Shown here piece after piece: positions 56,751 to 64,000 of a stretch of 64,000 nucleotides of DNA. Each line of letters begins with the position of its first letter. Positions within the stretch are counted from its first letter, which is position 1. Source of the stretch: Catenuloplanes indicus (GTDB lineage Bacteria; Actinomycetota; Actinomycetes; Mycobacteriales; Micromonosporaceae); contig NZ_JAUSUZ010000001.1 of NCBI RefSeq assembly GCF_030813715.1, positions 1,984,001 through 2,048,000 of the forward strand, written 5' to 3'. The notes beneath the pieces were generated by a model. That model had not been told where the DNA came from. It saw only the letters and a list, made by a program, of their open reading frames with translations, and made no database searches. A program made the position numbers and the translations under genes.

Positions 56751-58565
56751 ATGTTCGTGCGACGAATCGCCACGCTGGGGCTGGCGATACTGGTGACGAT
56801 CGGTTCGGCGGCGAACACCGCCACGGCCGAGCCCGGCGGGGCGGCTGCGGTGGTGAACGAGGACGTCTTCCCCGGTGCGGTGCTCGGCGGTCCACGGACC
56901 GGGCCGCTGGCCACGTCGGTGCCGGCCGCGGGCGGTGACTCGCTGCGGGCTCTCGCGGCCGAACCGATCGCCGGCTTCACCTGCGACGGGACCGCCGGGC
57001 CCCGGGTCGAGGTGCTGTACGTGCGTGAGGCGTCGATGCCGGACCGGTACGCGGCGATACAGCCGCTCATGCAGGCCTGGCTGATCAACACGGATGCGGC
57101 GTGGAACGACGGCGCCGCCCGTCACGGCAACAGCCGGCACATCAGGTACCTCACCGAGACCGTGGACGGCACGTGCCGGGCCGTGATCCGCAATGTCGTG
57201 GTGCCGGCGGGCGCGCTGGCGACGTTCGACGCGTCGATAGCCGCGGTCAAGGCGCTCGGCTACAACGCCGCCTCGAACCGCAAGTACCTGATGATCACCG
57301 AGGCCACGGTCATCTGCGGGGTGGCCCAGGGCACGAACGACGACCAGCCGGGTACGGCGAACGTGGCAAACACGGCCGTACGGTACGCCCGGGTCGACGC
57401 CGCCCCGAACTGCCTCGGCGCGAACGCGATCGCGCACGAGTTCGGGCACACGATCGGCGCGATCCAGGACAGCGCGCCGCACTACAGCGAGCCGGGGCAC
57501 TGCAACCAGGGTTTCGACCTGATGTGTTACGCCGACACGTTCACGCTGGACTGCCCGCAGTACGACCACAAGCGGCTACCCGACTGTGGCTTCGACGACT
57601 TCTTCAGCACTCAGCCGGCGGCGGGGACCTACCTGGCCACGCACTGGAACACCGCCGACAGCGTGTACTTCCGGGCCGGCACCAGCGCGGACAATCAGAA
57701 CTACCCGCGCTCCGGCTGGACCTACTCGGTACGGAACGTGGCCTCCGGCGCGGCGCTCGACATCGACCCGGCCGGCGGCACCGTGCGGGATTCGCTGAAG
57801 TACCTGCACGCCACCACGGCGTCGAGCACGGCGCCCAGCCAGAAGTGGCTCGTCTCGTACGACACCGGGCTGCAGCTGCAGAACCGGGACAGCTTCTACT
57901 GCGTTGACACCGCCTACAGCGGCGTGACCGCGGGCACCCGCGTCCTCCAGTACCCGTGCAACGGGCAGGACGGCATGCGGTGGGCCTACCTGCCGCACGC
58001 CGACGGCTCGTTCACGATCCTGAACTGGCGCAACGGCCTGGCGCTGACCCAGCCGTCCACCGCCGGGGCCCTCGTCGACCAGCAGGTCTACACCGGTGAG
58101 GCGAACCAGCGGTGGTCCTTCACGAGGATCGCCGACCCGGCCGGGCCGGTCGACAACGCGGTCTACAACATCGCCGCGCTGAGCAACCGGGCAAGCCTGG
58201 TGGCGCCGGTGGGCGCCGAGGTGGGCGAGGTGATCAGCCACGCCGCGCGCAGTGCGAACACCACGCAGCAGTTCCGCCTGGACGCGATCGGGTCGTACTG
58301 GCAGCTGGTGCACGTGCGCAGTGGCCTGTGCGCCGCGAACACACAGGACGCGACGGAGGGTCTCGACCTGACGCTGCGGACCTGTAGCACCAATCCCCTG
58401 GGGCAGCAGTGGACGCTGCGGCGGGTGGCCGACTCGCGGTTCATCCTCGTCAACCGGCACAGCGGGAAGGTCGCGACGATGACCACAGGGCTCGGTTCCC
58501 CCATCGAGCAGCAGACCGGCACGCCGAACAACGAGGCCCAGATCTGGGCGTTCGAGCGGGTGTGA
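56751..58565 (+). CDS. Secreted metzincin-like metalloprotease with ricin-type lectin repeats
   Basis: ATG 56751 (GTG 56745 alternative); 604 aa. Signal peptide RRIATLGLAILVTIGSAANT, cleavage near TATA. The catalytic region holds HEFGHTIGAIQ (His229, Glu230, His233) and, further on, the Met-turn-like FDLMCYAD, as in metzincin-type zinc peptidases of actinomycetes; the third zinc ligand is probably the His of SAPH or GHC. From ~320 two beta-trefoil stretches follow with the Q-x-W signatures SQKWLV, GMRWAY, NQRWSF and GQQWTL, AQIWAF. The lectin part would hold it on glycans of host or fungal surfaces. Paired cysteines suit an extracellular location. It precedes a sialidase gene. Confidence 0.85.
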   Translation: MFVRRIATLGLAILVTIGSAANTATAEPGGAAAVVNEDVFPGAVLGGPRTGPLATSVPAAGGDSLRALAAEPIAGFTCDGTAGPRVEVLYVREASMPDRYAAIQPLMQAWLINTDAAWNDGAARHGNSRHIRYLTETVDGTCRAVIRNVVVPAGALATFDASIAAVKALGYNAASNRKYLMITEATVICGVAQGTNDDQPGTANVANTAVRYARVDAAPNCLGANAIAHEFGHTIGAIQDSAPHYSEPGHCNQGFDLMCYADTFTLDCPQYDHKRLPDCGFDDFFSTQPAAGTYLATHWNTADSVYFRAGTSADNQNYPRSGWTYSVRNVASGAALDIDPAGGTVRDSLKYLHATTASSTAPSQKWLVSYDTGLQLQNRDSFYCVDTAYSGVTAGTRVLQYPCNGQDGMRWAYLPHADGSFTILNWRNGLALTQPSTAGALVDQQVYTGEANQRWSFTRIADPAGPVDNAVYNIAALSNRASLVAPVGAEVGEVISHAARSANTTQQFRLDAIGSYWQLVHVRSGLCAANTQDATEGLDLTLRTCSTNPLGQQWTLRRVADSRFILVNRHSGKVATMTTGLGSPIEQQTGTPNNEAQIWAFERV

Positions 58566-58714
58566 CCACCGCCTGACGTGCGGCGCCCCGTCGCGTGAGC
58601 CCGGGGCGCCGCACGCGCGCACGGCAAGCGCGCGTGTGCGGAGAATATGCACGCTCTCTGATATCGACGCGACGTGACCTCGACGTCACTGATCACGCAT
58701 ACGGAAAGGGCCCC

Positions 58715-59932
58715 ATGCGACATCATTCCCGGCTGCTCGCCGCCGGCCTCAGCCTCCTGCTCGGCGCGGGGCTGCCGGCGCCCGCCACCGCCGCGTCGGC
58801 GGCGGATCCCAAGGCCAGCGCGCTGCTGCTCTTCGACGGCGGCGGCGAGACGTTCAATGACGTCAGGTACCACTCGTTCCGGATCCCGTCGCTGGTGCGC
58901 ACCTCGCGGGACACCCTGCTCGCCTTCGCCGAGGGCCGGGTCGCCTCCAACCGCGACTACGGCAACATCAACATGATGGTGAAGCGCTCCGAGGACAACG
59001 GGGCCACCTGGTCCGGGCTCGGCGAGGTGACCGGCCAGGGACCGGGCACCTGGGGCAACCCGACGAGCGTGGTCGGCGCCGACGGCACCATCTTCCTTTT
59101 CCTGTCCTGGAACGCGGCCGGCATGAGCCAGTTCGGCGACGAGGGCACCACCCGGATCAGCGCGTGGGGCGAACGCCGGGTCAAGCTCTTCACCAGCAGC
59201 AAGGCCGAGGACGGCACGGTGTGGCACGGCCCGGTCGACCTCACATCGGCGGTGACCCCGAGGACGCACGCGGACGGCTCCGTCTGGGACTGGGACGCGG
59301 TCGGGCCGGGCGCCGGGGTCCTGACGGCGTCGGGGCGGCTGATCGTGCCGGCCACGAACCGCAACATCTACAGTGACGACGGCGGCGTGACGTTCCAGAG
59401 TGCCCCGATGGCGGCCGGGCAGGAGGTCACCGGCGAGAGCACGCTCGTCGAGCTGACCGACGGACAGCTGATGCGCAACGACACCCCGAACCGGTCGGTC
59501 TGGTCGACGGACAAGACCAGGTGGGTCGCGCGGGGCACCATCGAGGGCGGTTTCGGCCCGTACGCCCCGGAACCGGCACTGCCGGACCCGCACGCGGAGG
59601 CGTCGATCCTGCGGTACAACCGCAACGCCCCCGCGCGTCTGATCTTCCTCAACTCCGCGAGCACCGGCACGCGCACGGCCATGCGCATCCGGGTCAGCCT
59701 CGATGAGGGAGAGACCTGGTCGGCCGGCCGCGCCCTCACGACCGCCCCGCTGCCGGCCTGGCCGCAGCTGGGTACCGGCCGGGTCGCGGAGGGCGGCTAC
59801 TCCAGCATGGCAAAGACCGCCGACTTCACGGTGGGCGCGCTCGTCGAGGTCAACGAGGACACCGCTGACAGCCTCACGTCACACCGGTCGATCGTCTTCC
59901 GCAAGATGAACCTGCCCTGGATCACCGGCTGA
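58715..59932 (+). CDS. Secreted exo-alpha-sialidase
   Basis: I start at ATG 58715, with GGAAAGGG 5 nt upstream, since the open frame upstream lacks support; 405 aa. Signal peptide RHHSRLLAAGLSLLLGAGLP, cleavage near ATAASA. The six-bladed sialidase propeller has the FRIP motif at 55-58 (SFRIPSLV; its Arg binds the sialate carboxylate), Asp-boxes SEDNGATW, SDDGGVTF and SLDEGETW, the acid Glu region LAFAEGRV, and a C-terminal GGYSSMAK holding the catalytic Tyr. GH33. It removes terminal sialic acid from extracellular glycans. Confidence 0.93.
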   Translation: MRHHSRLLAAGLSLLLGAGLPAPATAASAADPKASALLLFDGGGETFNDVRYHSFRIPSLVRTSRDTLLAFAEGRVASNRDYGNINMMVKRSEDNGATWSGLGEVTGQGPGTWGNPTSVVGADGTIFLFLSWNAAGMSQFGDEGTTRISAWGERRVKLFTSSKAEDGTVWHGPVDLTSAVTPRTHADGSVWDWDAVGPGAGVLTASGRLIVPATNRNIYSDDGGVTFQSAPMAAGQEVTGESTLVELTDGQLMRNDTPNRSVWSTDKTRWVARGTIEGGFGPYAPEPALPDPHAEASILRYNRNAPARLIFLNSASTGTRTAMRIRVSLDEGETWSAGRALTTAPLPAWPQLGTGRVAEGGYSSMAKTADFTVGALVEVNEDTADSLTSHRSIVFRKMNLPWITG

Positions 59933-60003
59933 GCGGCGTGGCCGGGAACGCGCCGGTGATCGTCCACGGGATCCTGGCGCCCCGGCCATGACGGCTCGAT
60001 GAC

Positions 60004-61020
60004 TCAGACCCGGCGGTGGTGGGACAGCTCGCGATGGTGGGCGGCGCCGGGGTGGGTGGCCGGGTCGGTGTGGACGGTGACGCGGTCGAGGCGAGGGACG
60101 GCGTGGGTGAGGCGGTGCTCGGCGTCGGCGGCGATCTCGTGGGCGGCCTGGAGGGTCAGGTCGGCGTCGAGAACGATGTCGGCCTCGGCGTGCATGCGGT
60201 GGCCGATCCAGCGCAGGCGCAGGCCGGTGACGTCGCGGACGCCGGGGACCTGGCGCAGCGTGTGTTCGGCCGTGTCGACCAGGGCCGGGTCGACGCGGTC
60301 CATCAGGCGGCGGTAGACCTCGCGGGCGGCGTCCTTGAGGACGAACACGATCGCCACCGCGATGATCAGGCCGACGACCGGGTCGGCCCAGCGCCAGCCG
60401 AGCGCGGCACCACCGGCGGCGGCGACCACGGCCAGGGAGGTGAAGCCGTCGGTGCGGGCGTGCAGGCCGTCGGCGACCAGCGCGGCCGAGCCGATCCGCC
60501 GGCCGATCGCGATCCGGTACCGGGCGACCAGTTCGTTGCCGAGGAAGCCGATGACGCCGGCGGCACCGACGAACGGCAGGTGGGTGATCGCGGCGGGGTG
60601 CAGCAGCCGGTCGATCGCGGTCCAGCCGGCCAGCGCGGCGGAGCCGGCGATGACCAGCACGATGACGATCCCGGCGAGGTCCTCGGCGCGGCCGAAGCCG
60701 TAGGTGTACGCCCGGGTGGCGGCGCGCCGGCCGATCAGGAACGCGATGCCGAGCGGTACGGCGGTGAGCGCGTCCGCGACGTTGTGCAGCGTGTCGCCGA
60801 GCAGCGCGACCGAGCCGGACGCCACGACCACGGCGGCCTGGGCGAGCGCGGTGGCGCCGAGCGCGGCCAGGGAGATCCACAGCGCGCGCATGCCCTCGCG
60901 GGACGCCTCCAGCGCGGCGTCGACCTTGTCCGCGGTGTCGTGCGAGTGCGGCGTCAGCCGGTGCCGCAGACCCGGATGACCGTGGCTCGGATGACCGTGG
61001 TCTGCATGGTGCCCGCTCAT
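60004..61020 (-). CDS. Cation diffusion facilitator (CDF) metal efflux protein
   Basis: 338 aa from ATG 61020. The His-rich N terminus (SGHHADHGHPSHGHPGLRHR) probably binds metal. Six membrane helices follow, with the transport-site pairs H-x3-D in GDTLHNVADALTAV (helix II) and ADGLHARTDGFTSL (helix V), then a cytoplasmic ferredoxin-like domain (VRDVTGLRLRWIGHRMHAEA). It exchanges cytosolic Zn2+/Co2+/Cd2+ for protons. The C-terminal tail is also His-rich (HPGAAHHRELSHHRR). Convergent with the sialidase gene, so unlikely to be co-regulated. Confidence 0.93.
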   Translation of the reverse strand: MSGHHADHGHPSHGHPGLRHRLTPHSHDTADKVDAALEASREGMRALWISLAALGATALAQAAVVVASGSVALLGDTLHNVADALTAVPLGIAFLIGRRAATRAYTYGFGRAEDLAGIVIVLVIAGSAALAGWTAIDRLLHPAAITHLPFVGAAGVIGFLGNELVARYRIAIGRRIGSAALVADGLHARTDGFTSLAVVAAAGGAALGWRWADPVVGLIIAVAIVFVLKDAAREVYRRLMDRVDPALVDTAEHTLRQVPGVRDVTGLRLRWIGHRMHAEADIVLDADLTLQAAHEIAADAEHRLTHAVPRLDRVTVHTDPATHPGAAHHRELSHHRRV

Positions 61021-61161
61021 GGCGCCGCCTCCGGAATCCGCCGTCGAAAGACCACGCCGATATTAGGTTCGCATGTACGCACGCGACAACGCGGCAGCAG
61101 CCAATCCGGTGCAACAGCGGAATCGCGGAGATCCGACGGTGGACGCATTTATCATCGGCCC

Positions 61162-62085
61162 ATGAGCCGCAGAACCGCGGAGGCCGTCGCGTGGCTGCAG
61201 ACCGATCCGGACCTGGATTCGCTCGTCGACGCGTATCCGGCGGAATGGCAGCGGGTGCGCCGCGATCTAGACGCGATGATCGCCCGGGACGACGCCGAGG
61301 AGCTGAAGGCGTACATCACCCAGGTGTCCCGGCCGGAAGCGGCCCGGCCCGGCCGGGCGCGCTCACAGCGCGACCGGCTGCTCGCCGAGGTACGCCGTCA
61401 GATGGCCATTCACCTGCTCAAACAGCAGATCCTGAGCGCGTCGACCGGCGTCACCGAGGGCCGGGTGCGGTTCGGGCTGGTCAACGGGTTCGTCGCGCAG
61501 CGGCTGCTGTTCCGGCGTGCGCTGGAGCGCAAACCCGTACCGTTGGGACGGTTTCGGTTGATCTGGCCGTTGCTGACCCAGCGGCGGCGGCTGATGCCGC
61601 TGGTGCAGAAGCGCGGCATCTGGTGTTTCTATTCGAAACCGCTCGTCCGGCGGCTGGCGCGGCTGATCGACGGCCGTTCCTGCCTGGAGATCGCGGCCGG
61701 TGACGGCACGCTGTCGCGTTTTCTCGCGGCCGAGGGCGTCGATGTCGTCGCCACCGACGACTACAGCTGGAGCGGCAGCGTCGACTTCCCGGCGGACGTC
61801 CTGGAGGAGGACGCGCGCACCGCGCTGAAACGCCATTCGCCGAAGGTGGTGATCTGTTCCTGGCCGCCGGCCGGAAACGCGTTCGAACGATTCGTGTTCA
61901 GCACGCCGAGCGTGGAGCTGTACGTCGTGATCGGGTCGCGGCACCGGGAGAGCACCGGCGACTGGGACGCCTACGAGCGGCAGACCGGCTTCACGATGAC
62001 CACGGACGCGCGGCTGTCCCGCTTGGTCCTGCCGCCGGAGGTGGACCACGCCGTGCACCTGTTCCACCGGCGGGAGCCGGGATAG
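61162..62085 (+). CDS. Class I SAM-dependent methyltransferase-like protein
   Basis: ATG 61162 is chosen from where family-like sequence begins; 307 aa. The first ~150 residues are charged and helical (SRRTAEAVAWLQTDPDLDSL; RRQMAIHLLKQQILSASTGV). CLEIAAGDGTLSRFLAAEGV (~174-193) is the glycine-rich SAM loop, followed by VVATDDYSW (acidic loop) and VVICSWPPAGNAFERF, where S-W-P-P is in motif IV position. No signal peptide. Substrate unknown; the N-terminal extension may recognise it. It is monocistronic. Confidence 0.7.
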   Translation: MSRRTAEAVAWLQTDPDLDSLVDAYPAEWQRVRRDLDAMIARDDAEELKAYITQVSRPEAARPGRARSQRDRLLAEVRRQMAIHLLKQQILSASTGVTEGRVRFGLVNGFVAQRLLFRRALERKPVPLGRFRLIWPLLTQRRRLMPLVQKRGIWCFYSKPLVRRLARLIDGRSCLEIAAGDGTLSRFLAAEGVDVVATDDYSWSGSVDFPADVLEEDARTALKRHSPKVVICSWPPAGNAFERFVFSTPSVELYVVIGSRHRESTGDWDAYERQTGFTMTTDARLSRLVLPPEVDHAVHLFHRREPG

Positions 62086-62200
62086 ACATGTTCGTCCATG
62101 TCCTTTTCTGATCGAGTCGGCACGGGCGATCGCGCGCCCGCCTGCCCGGATGAACACTGTGTTGCATCGGTGTTACGGGGTCATCAGGAAGGACACGACA

Positions 62201-63196
62201 GTGCCGAACCAGCTGCAACGCCTCCTCGCCGGCGCGCTCGCCGCGATGACGATGGTCCCGGCCGCCGCGGCGGCCAGCCAGTTCCGCGGCATGAACTGGG
62301 CTGTGCTCGGTGACAACTTCAGCACCGGGCCGCTGGTGCTGCACGGCCTCAGCCAGTCCGACAGCAACGCGACCGGGCGGGCCAAGGCGAACGCGCTCTA
62401 CGACGACATGGCCGCGATCGGTGTCAACACGGTCCGGCTGCCGATCAACACGCACACCGTCGGCACCACCTGGCGGAACGCCTACCGGGGCGCGATCGAC
62501 GCGGCCACCGCGCGCGGCTTCAAGGTCATCCTCGCCTACTGGGAGGACGGCGCCGCGTCCGGCGGCCGGATCACGAACCTGGCCGCGTGGAACACCATGT
62601 GGTCGAACGTGACCTACACCTACGGCGCTGACACCAACGTCTACTTCGAGCCGATGAACGAGCCGCACGGCTACACCTCGGCCGAGTGGCGCACGGTCGC
62701 GGCGAACTGGATGAGCTACCACTACTCCGCGGTCCCGGCCCGCACGCTGATCGGCGGCACCGGCTACAGCCAGGACCTGCGGGACGTGTGCAACGACAGC
62801 CGGTTCAGCGGCACGCTGCTGTCCTTCCACCACTACGCGTTCTTCTACAGCCCGATGACGTACGACGCGTTCCGCGGCCACGTGCAGACCCGGCTCGGCA
62901 CCTGTGCGTCCCGCGCGGTCGTCACCGAGTACGGCGTGCCGATGTCCACCGGCCTCGACGACGCGGACGCCAACAGCACGGACAACTTCGTCCGGCACAT
63001 CCGCGCGGTCACCCAGGTCATGCGGGACAACCGGATGGGCGGTGTCTACTGGCCCGCGCTGGGCGGCAAGCCCACCGGCACGTCCGGCTTCGACCACTAC
63101 TCGATGTTCTCGCTCACCGGCAGCGGCACCGCCCTGGACCTGACCGTCCGCAACGCCTCCGGCCGGGACCGCATCCGGTACGGCTGGGGCCTCTGA
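62201..63196 (+). CDS. Secreted glycoside hydrolase family 5 enzyme
   Basis: GTG 62201 with AGGAAGGA 7-8 nt upstream; an in-frame ATG at 62150 has no ribosome site. 331 aa. Signal peptide NQLQRLLAGALAAMTMVPAA, cleavage near AAAA. The (beta/alpha)8 fold has FRGMNWAVLG, VNTVRLPINTH, the acid/base Glu154 in YFEPMNEPHG, the substrate His region LSFHHYAFF and the nucleophile Glu243 in VVTEYGVP. Endo-beta-glucanase or mannanase is likely; no carbohydrate-binding module is attached. A single enzyme domain of this size usually acts on soluble polysaccharide. Confidence 0.9.
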   Translation: MPNQLQRLLAGALAAMTMVPAAAAASQFRGMNWAVLGDNFSTGPLVLHGLSQSDSNATGRAKANALYDDMAAIGVNTVRLPINTHTVGTTWRNAYRGAIDAATARGFKVILAYWEDGAASGGRITNLAAWNTMWSNVTYTYGADTNVYFEPMNEPHGYTSAEWRTVAANWMSYHYSAVPARTLIGGTGYSQDLRDVCNDSRFSGTLLSFHHYAFFYSPMTYDAFRGHVQTRLGTCASRAVVTEYGVPMSTGLDDADANSTDNFVRHIRAVTQVMRDNRMGGVYWPALGGKPTGTSGFDHYSMFSLTGSGTALDLTVRNASGRDRIRYGWGL

Positions 63197-63272
63197 CACC
63201 GCACGTCCAGGGCCGCCGCGATGCGTACGCGGACCCGCATGCCCACCTGCCTGCGGGGCGGGTCGCGCGCGT

Positions 63273-63312
63273 GGGCCCGGAGGCGGCGGGGACACCGACC
63301 GCCTCCGGGCCC
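63273..63312. terminator. Bidirectional terminator, 14-bp stem
   Basis: GGGCCCGGAGGCGG at 63273-63286 pairs exactly with 63299-63312 across a 12-nt loop, between the convergent GH5 and esterase genes. Confidence 0.75.
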
Positions 63313-63354
63313 GGCTTCGTCACGGCCCGGAAGACCAGCAAGGGTGCGAAGGGC

Positions 63355-64000
63355 TCATGGAGTGTCCGGGCGGAACAGTCGTGGGGCGAAATCGATGAGG
63401 TTCTTCTGCCAGGCGTCCCAGCCGTGCGGGCCCTGCGTGACCCCGGCGAACTCGTACCGGATGCCCAGGCGGTCGAACGCGGCCATCGTGGCCATCGTGA
63501 AGGGGTACACGAAGTCGGTCGCGTTGCCGACGTACACCCGGAGCAGTCGTGTGCCGTTGTTGATGGCCTCGGCGTCGTAGCCGGTGGGATCGACGCCGCC
63601 GCCCGGTGTGCCGATCGCCGAGGAGAAGGTGCCGATGTAGGCGAACTCGCCGGGGTGGTTCTTGAGAACGTCGTATGTCTGGAATCCGCCCATCGACAGA
63701 CCGGCGAGCGCCTGCCGTGCCGGATCGTCGGCGATGCGGTAAGCGGCGCGGGCCGCCGGAACGATGTTCTCCCGCAGCTCCCTCGTGAAGTCGGGAACGT
63801 TGCCGTTGCCCATCACGACCACCATCGGGACGATGTCGCCGTCCCGGAACTGGTTGTCGAGGATCTGCTTGGCACGGCCCATCTCGACCCAGTCGGTGTA
63901 GCTCTGGCCGCCGCCGTGCTGCAGATAGAGCACGGGGTACGCAGCCGGCCGGTGCGGATCGTAGCCCGGCGGCGTCCACACGTACGCCGAGCGTTGCTCT
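63355..64000 (-). CDS. Esterase, CE1/Fes-type (partial, 5' end outside window)
   Basis: The visible 208+ residues read on through the window edge (RSAYVWTPPGYDP) with no start. Alpha/beta hydrolase signs: PVLYLQHGGGQSYTDWVEMG (oxyanion HGGG), nucleophile Ser in ALAGLSMGGFQTYDV, and a terminal His in TQGPHGWDAWQKNL, the usual Ser/His arrangement of feruloyl/acetyl-xylan esterases (CE1, D-type). Such enzymes are commonly secreted with a lectin or carbohydrate-binding module at the missing N terminus. It converges on the GH5 gene and matches its plant-polymer context. Confidence 0.85.
   Translation of the reverse strand, partial: EQRSAYVWTPPGYDPHRPAAYPVLYLQHGGGQSYTDWVEMGRAKQILDNQFRDGDIVPMVVVMGNGNVPDFTRELRENIVPAARAAYRIADDPARQALAGLSMGGFQTYDVLKNHPGEFAYIGTFSSAIGTPGGGVDPTGYDAEAINNGTRLLRVYVGNATDFVYPFTMATMAAFDRLGIRYEFAGVTQGPHGWDAWQKNLIDFAPRLFRPDTP

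Overview
High-GC actinobacterial chromosome, most likely a Micromonosporaceae member (Actinoplanes/Catenuloplanes type). This is inferred from the very high GC, frequent GTG starts, a luciferase-like F420-type oxidoreductase, FemX-type cell-wall genes and XRE/MmyB-type regulators. No species call is possible from sequence alone.

Layout. (1) 1-12,260 is a decayed mobile region. It holds a WD40 gene and the 5'-truncated tail of an upstream gene. IS5-type transposase debris follows, with its companion ORF split around an alpha/beta hydrolase and a broken acetyltransferase. A GNAT-like gene with an in-frame amber codon, an IS5-type pseudogene cutting a tyrosine recombinase, a DUF3732 remnant and a BrnT-like toxin-antitoxin pair come next. 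The region ends with a complete IS3-family element (25-bp perfect terminal repeats) that truncates a second integrase. That integrase abuts tRNA-Leu(GAG), the probable attachment site. (2) 12,600-16,450 has a femX-like and murE-like pair, a zinc-ribbon protein and a small secreted protein. (3) 16,640-45,481 is one uninterrupted gene of 9,613 codons, 45% of the window. (4) 45,480-64,000 is ordinary chromosome: PEBP protein with divergent regulator, F420-type oxidoreductase, second regulator with divergent secreted beta-propeller, aquaporin-katG operon, and then GH3, metzincin-lectin, sialidase, cation efflux, methyltransferase, GH5 and an esterase cut by the window end.

The main object is the giant protein. 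Reading it by eye gives three diverged copies of a 1,800-2,500 residue module (starts near residues 447, 3200 and 6068). They are interleaved with four papain-fold (Tox-PL-like) candidate domains, each with a Cys/His/acid set: C161/H242/D261, C3000/H3064/E3080, C5779/H5857/D5873 and C8095/H8179/D8198. The first and last are one subtype (A) and the two middle ones another (B), giving A-M1-B-M2-B-M3-A-tail. I count only eight cysteines in the whole protein, and four are the candidate nucleophiles. Translation starts at TTG behind a good AGGAG. Its function is not known to me; it resembles the giant actinobacterial polymorphic-toxin-like or 'lonely Cys' proteins.

Other functional groupings: femX and murE-like are adjacent and the MurE homologue carries DNPA where DAP-adding enzymes have DNPR; the aquaporin is directly upstream of katG and could admit or vent peroxide; the right end is rich in secreted carbohydrate- and protein-degrading enzymes.
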